A stretch of DNA of 5,034 bases from Ramlibacter tataouinensis (GTDB lineage: Bacteria; Pseudomonadota; Gammaproteobacteria; Burkholderiales; Burkholderiaceae_C). The number at the start of each line of letters is the position of its first letter. The first letter of the stretch is position 1. The notes under the pieces are model-generated. The model was not told the DNA's origin and did no database searches. It saw only the letters and a list, made by a program, of their open reading frames with translations. A program made the translations under genes and the position numbers. This document shows positions 1 to 4,891 of this stretch, in pieces. The stretch spans positions 1 through 5,034 of the forward strand of contig DIZF01000022.1 of NCBI GenBank assembly GCA_002427815.1, read 5' to 3'.

Positions 1-26
1 TCATTTAACCGGACAGCAGTGATTGC

Positions 27-1589
27 ATGTACGCAATCAAATTGGGACAGGACGTGTGTTCGGTCCATCCCACGCTGTGTCATGTGCTGGCTGCTTTGCA
101 GGACCGGCATCGGCGCCAGCGCGTGCTGACCGGCCAGGAAGCCATCGCCATCGTCGAGACCGAAACCGTCTTCGCGACGGGCCTTTCGTTCGATTGCAAC
201 CATTGCGGGCCCAACCTGGACCACCTCGGTAGCGCCAGGGATGTGGTAATGAAGATGCTGCGGGAAGTGCTGCCGTTCGTCACCGACGCCGATGGCAAGC
301 CGCTCAAGCCGCACCAGATGCGGTGCGTGGATTGGGACGCGCTGACGGTCATCGGCTCGGTTGCCCACCGCGTCATTCCGTGTTTCTCGTCGCAAAACAT
401 GGGTAACCCGCACGAGTTCGCGGACTTCGTCCGCAACGAGGTCTACCAGGCGATGGGATACGGCACGAACGGCCCGAGCATCGAGGGTGTGGAGGGTCCC
501 AACAAGCGCCATGAAGTCCACGTTGCCTATGCGCTCGTGCGCGGCGATCAGGTTCCGCAAGACGTGATTGAAGACTATCTTGGGACCGGCTACCTGGCCA
601 AGAAGTTCAACGACGGCATCGATTTACGCTGGGTCGCTCCCATGCTGACAAAGCCATTCCTGCGTGGTCGTTTCCGCTCTGCCGGTGAAGCCGTTCGGAT
701 TCTGAGCACGATCGACCGGGAGATCGAACTGACCGAGGAAAATATCCCCGCGCTGGTGGAGCTGGCTGGGACCCTTCCCGCCGATGCACCCTACGTGGTG
801 CTTCACAACCTCCTGTACATCAAAGGCTGGATCAAGCCGACCCCGGTGAACGTGCCGGTGCCGTCCGCCCAACCCGAGCCACCCGTCAGCGAACTGGCGG
901 CGCGGATTCACAAAGAGGTCATGGCGCTGCGCCTGAAGCGGGCGATCCACTCAGCCCAGGAGCAAGTCGGCCTGGGTCGCATGACCCAGCAGGAATACGA
1001 CTGGAAGGTGCGGGTGGCCGAGCTGCAGGCCGACACCGAGGGTTGCAGTTGGGCCAACAGGGTGGCCAAGGCGATCGCCTGCAAGGATCTGGCGCAGCTG
1101 CTGGACATCCTCGATTGCTCGCGCAATGAGGCCAGTCAGCGTGTCTGCGAGAAGGAGTTCGGCGTCAAGCTGCGCAACGTCAAGGCGGCCGAGCGCCGCC
1201 GAGCCGTGTTCCGGCTCGTCGGCTATGAGTCCGATGAATCGGTCGCCAAGGCCGAGGCGGACCTGACCACTGAGCGCCTTGAGCGTCAGAAGGAACGCGA
1301 CGCGGCCACGCTGCCCGCAGAGCTTCAGGGCGCCAAGGACTGGGCCTCTGGATCCAAGATCAGAGTCAAAGGCCACGCACTCACGGGCGCCGAATTCGTC
1401 GAGTCCTTGGTCGAGCAGGGGTATACGGACATCAAGCCCGTGAAGCACGGCGCGGCCACGAAGTACTACCTGTTCAAACAGGATGGCGGAAGCGGCTGGA
1501 GTCTGAGCAAGCGACTGGGCACCCTCAAGTACGCGCAGTTGCTACTGCAAAGCAAGAGCACCCAGAGCGCGGTCCCGACCGCAGTCTGA
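27..1589 (+). CDS. Conserved-looking hypothetical protein, 520 residues, two-part architecture
   Basis: I do not recognise this protein, so no function is given. The frame is open from an in-frame TAA at 6-8 to TGA at 1587-1589, with consistently GC-rich third positions, so it is a real gene. ATG at 27 is the first start after that stop; the sequence before it has only a weak purine stretch as a ribosome-binding site. Residues 1-270 look globular and include a C-x-x-C at 57-60 (CNHC) with further cysteines at 100 and 119, which could bind metal, although this is not shown. A proline-rich linker spans about 270-288. Residues 290-440 are charged and mostly helical, with Arg/Lys/Glu-rich stretches at 385-430. 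A compact C-terminal segment, about 443-510, is rich in Gly, Lys and aromatic residues. There is no signal peptide or membrane segment, so it is probably cytoplasmic. It is followed by its own terminator and is probably monocistronic or last in its operon. Confidence 0.85.
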   Translation: MYAIKLGQDVCSVHPTLCHVLAALQDRHRRQRVLTGQEAIAIVETETVFATGLSFDCNHCGPNLDHLGSARDVVMKMLREVLPFVTDADGKPLKPHQMRCVDWDALTVIGSVAHRVIPCFSSQNMGNPHEFADFVRNEVYQAMGYGTNGPSIEGVEGPNKRHEVHVAYALVRGDQVPQDVIEDYLGTGYLAKKFNDGIDLRWVAPMLTKPFLRGRFRSAGEAVRILSTIDREIELTEENIPALVELAGTLPADAPYVVLHNLLYIKGWIKPTPVNVPVPSAQPEPPVSELAARIHKEVMALRLKRAIHSAQEQVGLGRMTQQEYDWKVRVAELQADTEGCSWANRVAKAIACKDLAQLLDILDCSRNEASQRVCEKEFGVKLRNVKAAERRRAVFRLVGYESDESVAKAEADLTTERLERQKERDAATLPAELQGAKDWASGSKIRVKGHALTGAEFVESLVEQGYTDIKPVKHGAATKYYLFKQDGGSGWSLSKRLGTLKYAQLLLQSKSTQSAVPTAV

Positions 1590-1610
1590 GCGACTATCAG
1601 GCACCACGAG

Positions 1611-1646
1611 ACGCCCACCGAGCCAAATCGGTGGGCGTTTTCCTTT
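1611..1646 (+). terminator. Rho-independent terminator after the 520-residue gene
   Basis: The arms ACGCCCACCGA (1611-1621) and TCGGTGGGCGT (1628-1638) pair perfectly over 11 bp around a 6-nt loop. A T-rich tail, TTTTCCTTT, follows. It begins 21 bases after the stop codon at 1589. The next rightward frame opens right at the T-tail, so this hairpin also forms the leader boundary of the small gene behind it. Confidence 0.88.
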
Positions 1647-1905
1647 GGGACGCGCTTTCCCTGAACCGACTGTCAGCAAGGCATTAAAGCTCAACGAGAC
1701 CGCGCAAGTGGTGGTCTTTGCGGGCGGTGGCTTGACCCAGGCGGTTGCGATCCGCGACAGGCCGACGGGCGACGGGCCGTGCATTGTGGTGGATTACGAC
1801 GACCGGCACGACGACGCAGGCGATATGTCGCCCGAGGACTTCGAGCGCAAGAAGATTAGCTGTACGCGCGAGGAGTTCGACAAGACGGCCACCGTCATCG
1901 CTTAG
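1645..1905 (+). CDS. Small acidic hypothetical protein, up to 86 residues, start uncertain
   Basis: I do not recognise this with certainty. The frame runs to TAG at 1903-1905 and is followed at once by a terminator, which supports a real gene. The centre reads as a beta-rich core (VVVFAGGGLTQAVAI, then IVVDYD) followed by an Asp/Glu-rich tail (about residues 50-80), giving a small acidic soluble protein. I recall short proteins of this build, with a VVV..GG core and a VxDYD strand, as common hypothetical proteins on proteobacterial integrative elements; this is memory, not a search. The weak point is the start. There is no ATG. TTG at 1645 overlaps the T-tail of the preceding terminator and has no Shine-Dalgarno sequence, and GTG at 1708 would leave 65 residues, also with a poor site. 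It may be a 5'-truncated remnant or a gene with a non-standard start. Confidence 0.5.
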   Translation: MGRAFPEPTVSKALKLNETAQVVVFAGGGLTQAVAIRDRPTGDGPCIVVDYDDRHDDAGDMSPEDFERKKISCTREEFDKTATVIA

Positions 1906-1944
1906 GCAAAGGCCATCCGCAACGCTGAAACACGCAATTGCAAA

Positions 1945-1977
1945 CCCGGCACTCTCAGGAGGCCGGGCTTTTCTTTG
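1945..1977 (+). terminator. Rho-independent terminator after the small acidic gene
   Basis: CCCGGC (1945-1950) pairs with GCCGGG (1962-1967). An inner CTC/GAG stem (1952-1954 with 1959-1961) closes a TCAG loop, and A1951 is bulged. CTTTTCTTT follows. It lies about 40 bases beyond the stop at 1905 and serves rightward transcription at a convergent junction. Confidence 0.82.
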
Positions 1978-2035
1978 TGCGCGCCCAGCATGGGTGCGCT
2001 CCTTGCGCGGCGTGATGCCAATGATCCCATCGCCC

Positions 2036-2068
2036 AAAAAAATCCCCGCATCCTGGATGCTCGGGGGG
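2036..2068 (-). terminator. Leftward Rho-independent terminator after the PP-loop gene
   Basis: Read on the minus strand, CCCC pairs with GGGG (plus 2063-2066 with 2044-2047) and GCAT with ATGC (2057-2060 with 2048-2051). The loop is CCAGG and there is a two-base bulge. A run of seven T follows (A-run at plus 2036-2042). It ends the leftward unit 13 bases past the stop codon at 2081. Confidence 0.82.
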
Positions 2069-2080
2069 TGATGGTGAAGG

Positions 2081-3139
2081 TCAAGTGGGCCCGCCGCAGT
2101 TCTCTGCGAGGGCTCCCTTGGGCAGGATCCACGGGTCCATGAAGATGGGCAGCGTGTACTCTTTGCTCATGGCGACCTTGGCCCAGAACGGATCTGGCGC
2201 GTAACTCGTGCCGCGATCAGCCTGCTCGACGACAGACCGCGTGCGGTGAATCGTGACGCCGAACTCGACTTCGTACGCGGCAATCCTGGCGAAGCCGTCA
2301 GGGTCGATCTCTCGCATCGTTGCCCAGGCGTTGCTGCCTAGGAAGATGCAATGCCTGCAAGAAGCGCGGCTCAGGCCGACAAAGTAAGCAGGATGTGCGG
2401 CCAGCTGGTACTTCTTCATGATGGCCCACACCTGCTTCTCGGTCCATTTGTGCACGGGGCGCCAGTGGTCGATCCAGCGTGGCTTGCGGCCGTGGCGGTT
2501 GTCCGCGCGGTCAGGCTCAAACACTGCGTACCGCGCACGGTTCGAACTTTCTTCCGCGCGTTCTCCCGTGATCACCAGTGTCTTGCCTTCGGTGAAACGC
2601 GGGTCGTTAATCAGCATGCGGGATGCCACATCGATTTTCGAGACCCCCGAACACCACCGGACATTCAAGTTTGCAGACATTTGCGGAAACTTCCTGCGGG
2701 TATTGGGTTTGGATCGCTCGCCGCCCATGGTGACCAGCGTTCCGTCGCCGCGTGTGAACACGATAGGGGCGGTGCCGCAGTTCTCCCGCAGAAGTTCTCC
2801 TTCGATACCGAACTGCTTCCAACTGAAGAACAGCGGCAGGCCGAAGGCACGCGCCATCTCTTTCACGAAGCTGTCGGTGCATGGCCAGTCCATGAGGGAA
2901 GACCCCTCGTATCCGTCCGTGCGATGGTGGTGCAGTTCGATCTTCGAGCGCGGCACGCCCAGTTCAAGCATGTGCAACAGGCAGGCCGCAGAATCCTTTC
3001 CTCCGCTTGTGAAAAGCAAGTAGCGATCGAAGTCGTCGAGGTTGAATGACGGCGCGTCGGGCGGTACCGCTGCGGCCGGGTGCGCCAGACCTGCCAGCTC
3101 GCTTTCGAAGCCAGCAAGCAGGTCCAGGTCAGAGCTCAT
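2081..3139 (-). CDS. PAPS reductase-family PP-loop protein (non-assimilatory type)
   Basis: This 352-residue protein belongs to the phosphoadenosine phosphosulfate reductase / adenine nucleotide alpha-hydrolase superfamily. The ATP-binding PP-loop SGGKDS is at 45-50. The later family motif G-x-R-x-x-E-S appears as GERAEES (192-198), and WRPVHKWTEKQVW (226-238) matches the conserved W-x-P-x-x-x-W-T-x-x-x-V-W element. Cysteines resemble the iron-sulfur pattern of APS reductases: Cys163 (RWCS) and Cys261/Cys264 (CRHC). However, the usual adjacent Cys pair is reduced to one Cys preceded by Trp. The catalytic C-terminal ECGLH motif is absent; the tail is ENCGGPT with Cys348. It is therefore unlikely to be an assimilatory CysH. 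An ATP-dependent sulfur or nucleotide chemistry, as in DndC-like island proteins, is possible but unproven. The start ATG overlaps the upstream gene's stop as ATGA, implying translational coupling. A strong terminator follows. Confidence 0.9.
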   Translation of the reverse strand: MSSDLDLLAGFESELAGLAHPAAAVPPDAPSFNLDDFDRYLLFTSGGKDSAACLLHMLELGVPRSKIELHHHRTDGYEGSSLMDWPCTDSFVKEMARAFGLPLFFSWKQFGIEGELLRENCGTAPIVFTRGDGTLVTMGGERSKPNTRRKFPQMSANLNVRWCSGVSKIDVASRMLINDPRFTEGKTLVITGERAEESSNRARYAVFEPDRADNRHGRKPRWIDHWRPVHKWTEKQVWAIMKKYQLAAHPAYFVGLSRASCRHCIFLGSNAWATMREIDPDGFARIAAYEVEFGVTIHRTRSVVEQADRGTSYAPDPFWAKVAMSKEYTLPIFMDPWILPKGALAENCGGPT

Positions 3140-3420
3140 GCCGGTAGCGCCAAGCCACTGCTCACCATCAGGTTCGTCACCTCCGCCGCCTCAGACGCGG
3201 GCAACTGCACCACCTGCGGCGCGGGGCCATAGCTGGATTGGTTGAAGACAAACACGCTGGCGCCGCGTTTGAGCAGCCAGGTGCACATGCCGGTGCCGTT
3301 GCGGTGCTTGGCGAACGGGCGCCAGCCAGCGGCGGCGAACAGATTGCGCCACTGAGGGCAGGTGGAATCGGGGCGCACTGTCAGCCGAACGGCCGCAGGC
3401 GCGATGTTGGAAGTCAACAT
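3136..3420 (-). CDS. Small hypothetical protein, 94 residues, coupled to the PP-loop gene
   Basis: Not recognised. ATG at 3420 was chosen over longer upstream extensions because GGAGAG (minus strand, plus 3433-3428) sits 7 bases before it, and because an extension would translate through a terminator hairpin. The protein is soluble, without signal or membrane segment. It has a basic, aromatic middle (WRNLFAAAGWRPFAKHRNGTG, about residues 24-44), then a short strand VFVFN (56-60) and a Ser/Ala/Pro-rich end. Cysteines are at 21 and 46. Its TGA overlaps the ATG of the PAPS reductase-family gene by four bases (ATGA), so the two are probably co-translated in a fixed ratio. A role as small partner or regulator of that enzyme is an inference from position only. 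Confidence 0.72.
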   Translation of the reverse strand: MLTSNIAPAAVRLTVRPDSTCPQWRNLFAAAGWRPFAKHRNGTGMCTWLLKRGASVFVFNQSSYGPAPQVVQLPASEAAEVTNLMVSSGLALPA

Positions 3421-3427
3421 GATGAAT

Positions 3428-3433
3428 CTCTCC
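3428..3433 (-). promoter_or_regulatory. Shine-Dalgarno site fixing the start at 3420
   Basis: On the minus strand this reads GGAGAG, 7 bases before ATG at 3420-3418. It lies directly behind the T-run of the terminator-like hairpin at 3434-3467, so hairpin, T-run, ribosome site and start codon are packed into under 50 bases. Confidence 0.7.
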
Positions 3434-3467
3434 AGAAAAAGAAAGAGGTGCCCCTTGGGGCACCTCT
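3434..3467 (-). terminator. Terminator-like hairpin between the membrane-protein gene and the 94-residue gene
   Basis: On the minus strand an 11-bp stem, AGAGGTGCCCC with GGGGCACCTCT, has a minimal AA top and is followed by TTCTTTTT. The plus arms are 3444-3454 and 3457-3467. It ends the gene stopping at 3510. There is almost no room for a promoter between its T-run and the ribosome site at 3433, so downstream genes probably depend on read-through or processing here. It may therefore act as an internal attenuator. Confidence 0.8.
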
Positions 3468-3509
3468 GTTGTGCAGCACGCTTGCGCGTGCCGGTCCTGT
3501 GCGTTGCGC

Positions 3510-3923
3510 TCAGGCGTTGATGGTTGTGTCGGCGTGATATTCCGACGCCGATATGTGGAATGCCAGGGCCATGACGAGCGCGAAAAAGCTCGCCTGCGTG
3601 ACCCCTTCGAACACGCTGCCCATTGGCGCGACCTGGCGTGACATCCCGTGAAGGAGCAGCACGCCAACCGTCGATTGGATGAACACGTTGCTTGCGCCCA
3701 TCGCGAGCAGCACCGTGTTGCGCATGCGCTGGCCAAGAGTCGGCAGGGCACGCGAGACGTCGAACAGCACCGCGAGCGCGAACGCAACGAGCGCCATCAG
3801 CAGCATGGCGGACAGGAGCCCCACCTGCAGTACGTCTGCCTTGCCCCAAAGGACATAGAACAGCGCAAGGAACAGGAAGTTGGTCATGCCCAGCGCAATG
3901 CCGGCAATTTGGGACGGGGACAT
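3510..3923 (-). CDS. Hypothetical four-helix integral membrane protein, 137 residues
   Basis: Not recognised beyond its topology. Four hydrophobic segments fit transmembrane helices at about residues 6-26, 31-54, 70-92 and 105-126. The loop between helices two and three (about 55-69, SRALPTLGQRMRN) is short and basic, suggesting it faces the cytoplasm, and the tail ASEYHADTTINA is polar. There is no cleavable signal peptide. ATG at 3923 is preferred over in-frame starts up to 4106 because those extensions would translate a terminator-like hairpin and lack membrane character. A weak TTGAGA lies 5 bases before it. It is first in a leftward group with the 94-residue and PP-loop genes, but a hairpin at 3434-3467 separates it from them. 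The function could be anything from a small channel to an island-borne accessory membrane protein. Confidence 0.75.
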   Translation of the reverse strand: MSPSQIAGIALGMTNFLFLALFYVLWGKADVLQVGLLSAMLLMALVAFALAVLFDVSRALPTLGQRMRNTVLLAMGASNVFIQSTVGVLLLHGMSRQVAPMGSVFEGVTQASFFALVMALAFHISASEYHADTTINA

Positions 3924-3935
3924 CGATTTCTCAAT

Positions 3936-3973
3936 AAAGAAAAAGGTCCCGAACCCCCAAGGGTCACAGGACC
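3936..3973 (-). terminator. Terminator-like leader hairpin directly before the membrane-protein gene
   Basis: On the minus strand GGTCC pairs with GGACC (plus 3969-3973 with 3945-3949), and an inner ACCC/GGGT stem (plus 3953-3956 with 3961-3964) carries a 4-base loop. TTTTTCTTT follows the stem. The T-run ends only about 12 bases before ATG at 3923. No convincing leftward gene lies upstream for it to terminate, so a leader attenuator is the more natural reading. Confidence 0.6.
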
Positions 3974-4038
3974 CCGGTGGGTTGAAAATCAAGGGGCTGG
4001 TTCGCCAGCTCGACCGGCTCCGAGGAGCAAGTTCGTCC

Positions 4039-4068
4039 ATTTTATCCATGCCGCGCAGGTTCGTGCAA
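4039..4068 (-). promoter_or_regulatory. Candidate sigma-70-type promoter for the leftward genes
   Basis: On the minus strand TTGCAC (plus 4068-4063) and TAAAAT (plus 4044-4039) are spaced by 18 bases. The -10 box matches the consensus at five of six positions, the -35 box only at its TTG. Transcription would start near 4031, giving a leader of about 108 bases that contains the hairpin at 3936-3973 before the first start codon. This is a motif match only. Confidence 0.35.
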
Positions 4069-4170
4069 TCGAAGTTGGGCGACTGGGATCGAACGGCCTG
4101 GATCACGGGAAGGCCGCGTGTTGAGCGTTCCGCGGTCGGGAACGGGCCGTGGAGAAGACACGCGAATTCC

Positions 4171-4196
4171 TAAGCGGCCCGGTTGGGAACCGCTTA
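4171..4196. repeat. Palindromic element TAAGCGG...CCGCTTA
   Basis: Perfect 7-bp arms TAAGCGG (4171-4177) and CCGCTTA (4190-4196) enclose a second stem, CCC (4178-4180) with GGG (4185-4187), around a GGTT loop; AA at 4188-4189 is unpaired. No T-run follows on either side, so it is not a terminator. An operator or a processed RNA hairpin would fit. Confidence 0.55.
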
Positions 4197-4347
4197 TCCC
4201 CTGGGTTGTCCCCGGATTTTGTGAACAAGTACGCAGGTGGGGCACACACCGTTCGAATCCGGTGCTAGACTGGAATGGCTTGTCCTAGTGACATTCGCGG
4301 TACTTGTGACCGCCTTTTCATTTCCAAGGCTCTCCGGGGCCTAGGAT

Positions 4348-4375
4348 CTTGCCGAAAGGCAAGTTGGTATTTTTT
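4348..4375 (+). terminator. Possible weak rightward terminator
   Basis: CTTGCC (4348-4353) and GGCAAG (4358-4363) form a 6-bp stem with a stable GAAA tetraloop. Six T follow at 4370-4375, but a six-base gap (TTGGTA) separates stem and T-run, which weakens the case. If it works, it would end a short rightward transcript begun somewhere in 4100-4340, where I see no gene. Confidence 0.35.
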
Positions 4376-4405
4376 CATTGCTGATGACGGCTTGCCGTTG
4401 TCAGC

Positions 4406-4502
4406 GAGTTGCCAAGAACGCTGGCGTAAGACTCTTATCGGGCTGCGGCATGGTTTCCATGCAGAGACCGACGGACTCTCCATAAGCGCGTTCTTGGCGG
4501 CT
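4406..4502. ncRNA. Candidate structured RNA: nested foldback
   Basis: The outer arms GCCAAGAACGC (4411-4421) and GCGTTCTTGGC (4488-4498) are perfectly complementary over 11 bp, and G-T and Watson-Crick pairs can extend them to 4407/4502. Nested inside are CTTA/TAAG (4434-4437, 4483-4486), TCGG/CCGA (4438-4441, 4468-4471) and the hairpin GCATGG-TTT-CCATGC (4448-4462). A separate 11-bp hairpin with two G-U pairs lies just upstream at 4381-4404. The outer stem and inner hairpin are symmetric and could form on either strand; strand and expression are unknown. I could not match it to a known RNA class. Confidence 0.35.
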
Positions 4503-4546
4503 GAGGCCATAGCCTTTCCAGGCGGGCCGGTGCGCGTCGTCCTCTG

Positions 4547-4567
4547 TTGGCATTGCTCCAGTGCCAA
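4547..4567. promoter_or_regulatory. Operator-like inverted repeat upstream of the small rightward gene
   Basis: TTGGCA (4547-4552) and TGCCAA (4562-4567) are perfect inverted 6-mers separated by 9 bases. The repeat ends 38 bases before the chosen ATG at 4606, a usual position for a dimeric regulator site. No T-run follows. No convincing -10 box is seen nearby, so the link to a promoter is only positional. Confidence 0.35.
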
Positions 4568-4595
4568 GAGAGGGCGACGTGCCCGGTTTCAGAAT

Positions 4596-4601
4596 GGAGA
4601 G
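4596..4601 (+). promoter_or_regulatory. Shine-Dalgarno site fixing the start at 4606
   Basis: GGAGAG lies 4 bases before ATG at 4606 (6 bases from its GGAG core). It overlaps the codons of the alternative ATG at 4594, which itself lacks a ribosome site. This decides for the shorter 76-residue product. Confidence 0.6.
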
Positions 4602-4605
4602 TCCT

Positions 4606-4836
4606 ATGGTCCCGAAATCTGCGATGTCTTCGCCGGACGCATTTGCGCCGCTGTCGCCCCAGGTGATGGCGAGCGCCGGTGTGCCGCTGAAGGAGGCTCT
4701 GTGGTACTCGCGGATCCCGTCCGGTCGTGCCAGAGTGCAAGCTCTGGCCACGCCGACCGGGAACCGTATCCTGGATCGCATCCGTGCGTTCCGGGAGCAG
4801 ATGACCGCAAGGGATGCCATGCCGTTATCGGCGTGA
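4606..4836 (+). CDS. Small hypothetical protein, 76 residues
   Basis: Not recognised. It is supported as a gene by a good ribosome-binding site before ATG 4606, mostly G or C third codon positions, a TGA at 4834-4836, and a strong terminator 18 bases beyond. The first 25 residues are Pro/Ser/Ala-rich and probably disordered. The remainder (about 25-70) has the look of a small basic helical domain, with aromatic LWYSR at about 33-37 and Arg-rich TGNRILDRIRAFREQM in the C-terminal half. There is no signal or membrane segment. In-frame starts at 4561 (GTG), 4594 and 4624 are alternatives. It is transcribed away from the leftward cluster and stands alone; a group II intron begins just past its terminator. 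Confidence 0.58.
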   Translation: MVPKSAMSSPDAFAPLSPQVMASAGVPLKEALWYSRIPSGRARVQALATPTGNRILDRIRAFREQMTARDAMPLSA

Positions 4837-4850
4837 CACCTCCCGTCCAG

Positions 4851-4890
4851 AAAAGGCCGGCACGATTCGTTTCGTGCCGGCCTTTTTTTT
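4851..4890 (+). terminator. Strong Rho-independent terminator, target of the intron insertion
   Basis: GGCCGGCACGA (4855-4865) and TCGTGCCGGCC (4872-4882) pair perfectly over 11 bp with a 6-base loop. Four flanking A (4851-4854) can pair with the start of an eight-T run (4883-4890). It terminates the small gene ending at 4836. The intron begins at 4892, one G after the last T. Confidence 0.93.
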
Positions 4891-4891
4891 G

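Larger units (their letters stand above)
3924..4605. other. Long non-coding region rich in inverted repeats
   Basis: Between the divergent genes there are about 680 bases without a convincing coding frame. Open frames here lack ribosome sites, have mixed third-position bases and read through terminators. Visible inverted repeats are CGGCCT/AGGCCG (4094-4099, 4111-4116), CGTTCC/GGAACG (4126-4131, 4139-4144), TAAGCGG/CCGCTTA with an inner CCC/GGG (4171-4177, 4190-4196), CACCG/CGGTG around TTCGAATC (4247-4251, 4260-4264), GCGGT/ACCGC (4297-4301, 4309-4313) and a nested foldback at 4406-4502. A TGTGAACAA at 4220-4228 is one base from a DnaA box on the minus strand. The region may hold divergent promoters with operators, a structured RNA, or an origin of transfer or replication; the sequence alone does not decide. 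Confidence 0.6.

Noticed and set aside
2351..3049. Long rightward open frames of 232 and 201 codons
   Set aside because: They lie antisense inside the well-supported PP-loop gene, whose motifs are unmistakable. Antisense openness is common in GC-rich genes.
2081..3139. Assimilatory cysH
   Set aside because: No ECGLH C-terminal catalytic motif, an incomplete cluster-binding cysteine pair, and no sulfate-assimilation genes nearby.
3136..3849. Longer version (237 residues) of the 94-residue leftward protein
   Set aside because: It would overlap the membrane-protein gene and translate through the hairpin at 3434-3467. The good ribosome site supports ATG at 3420.
3510..4106. 198-residue version of the membrane protein
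   Set aside because: The extra N-terminal residues are translated through a terminator-like hairpin (3936-3973) and have no domain character. ATG 3923 starts at the first membrane helix.
4241..4266. tRNA-like T-arm (GTTCGAATCC) suggesting a tRNA or an attachment site
   Set aside because: With the standard 7-base T-loop the T-stem has mismatches, and no acceptor, anticodon or D arms can be drawn around it.
4411..4498. Integron attC site
   Set aside because: The arms are perfectly complementary but lack the RYYYAAC and GTTRRRY core boxes, and no integron integrase or cassette layout is seen.
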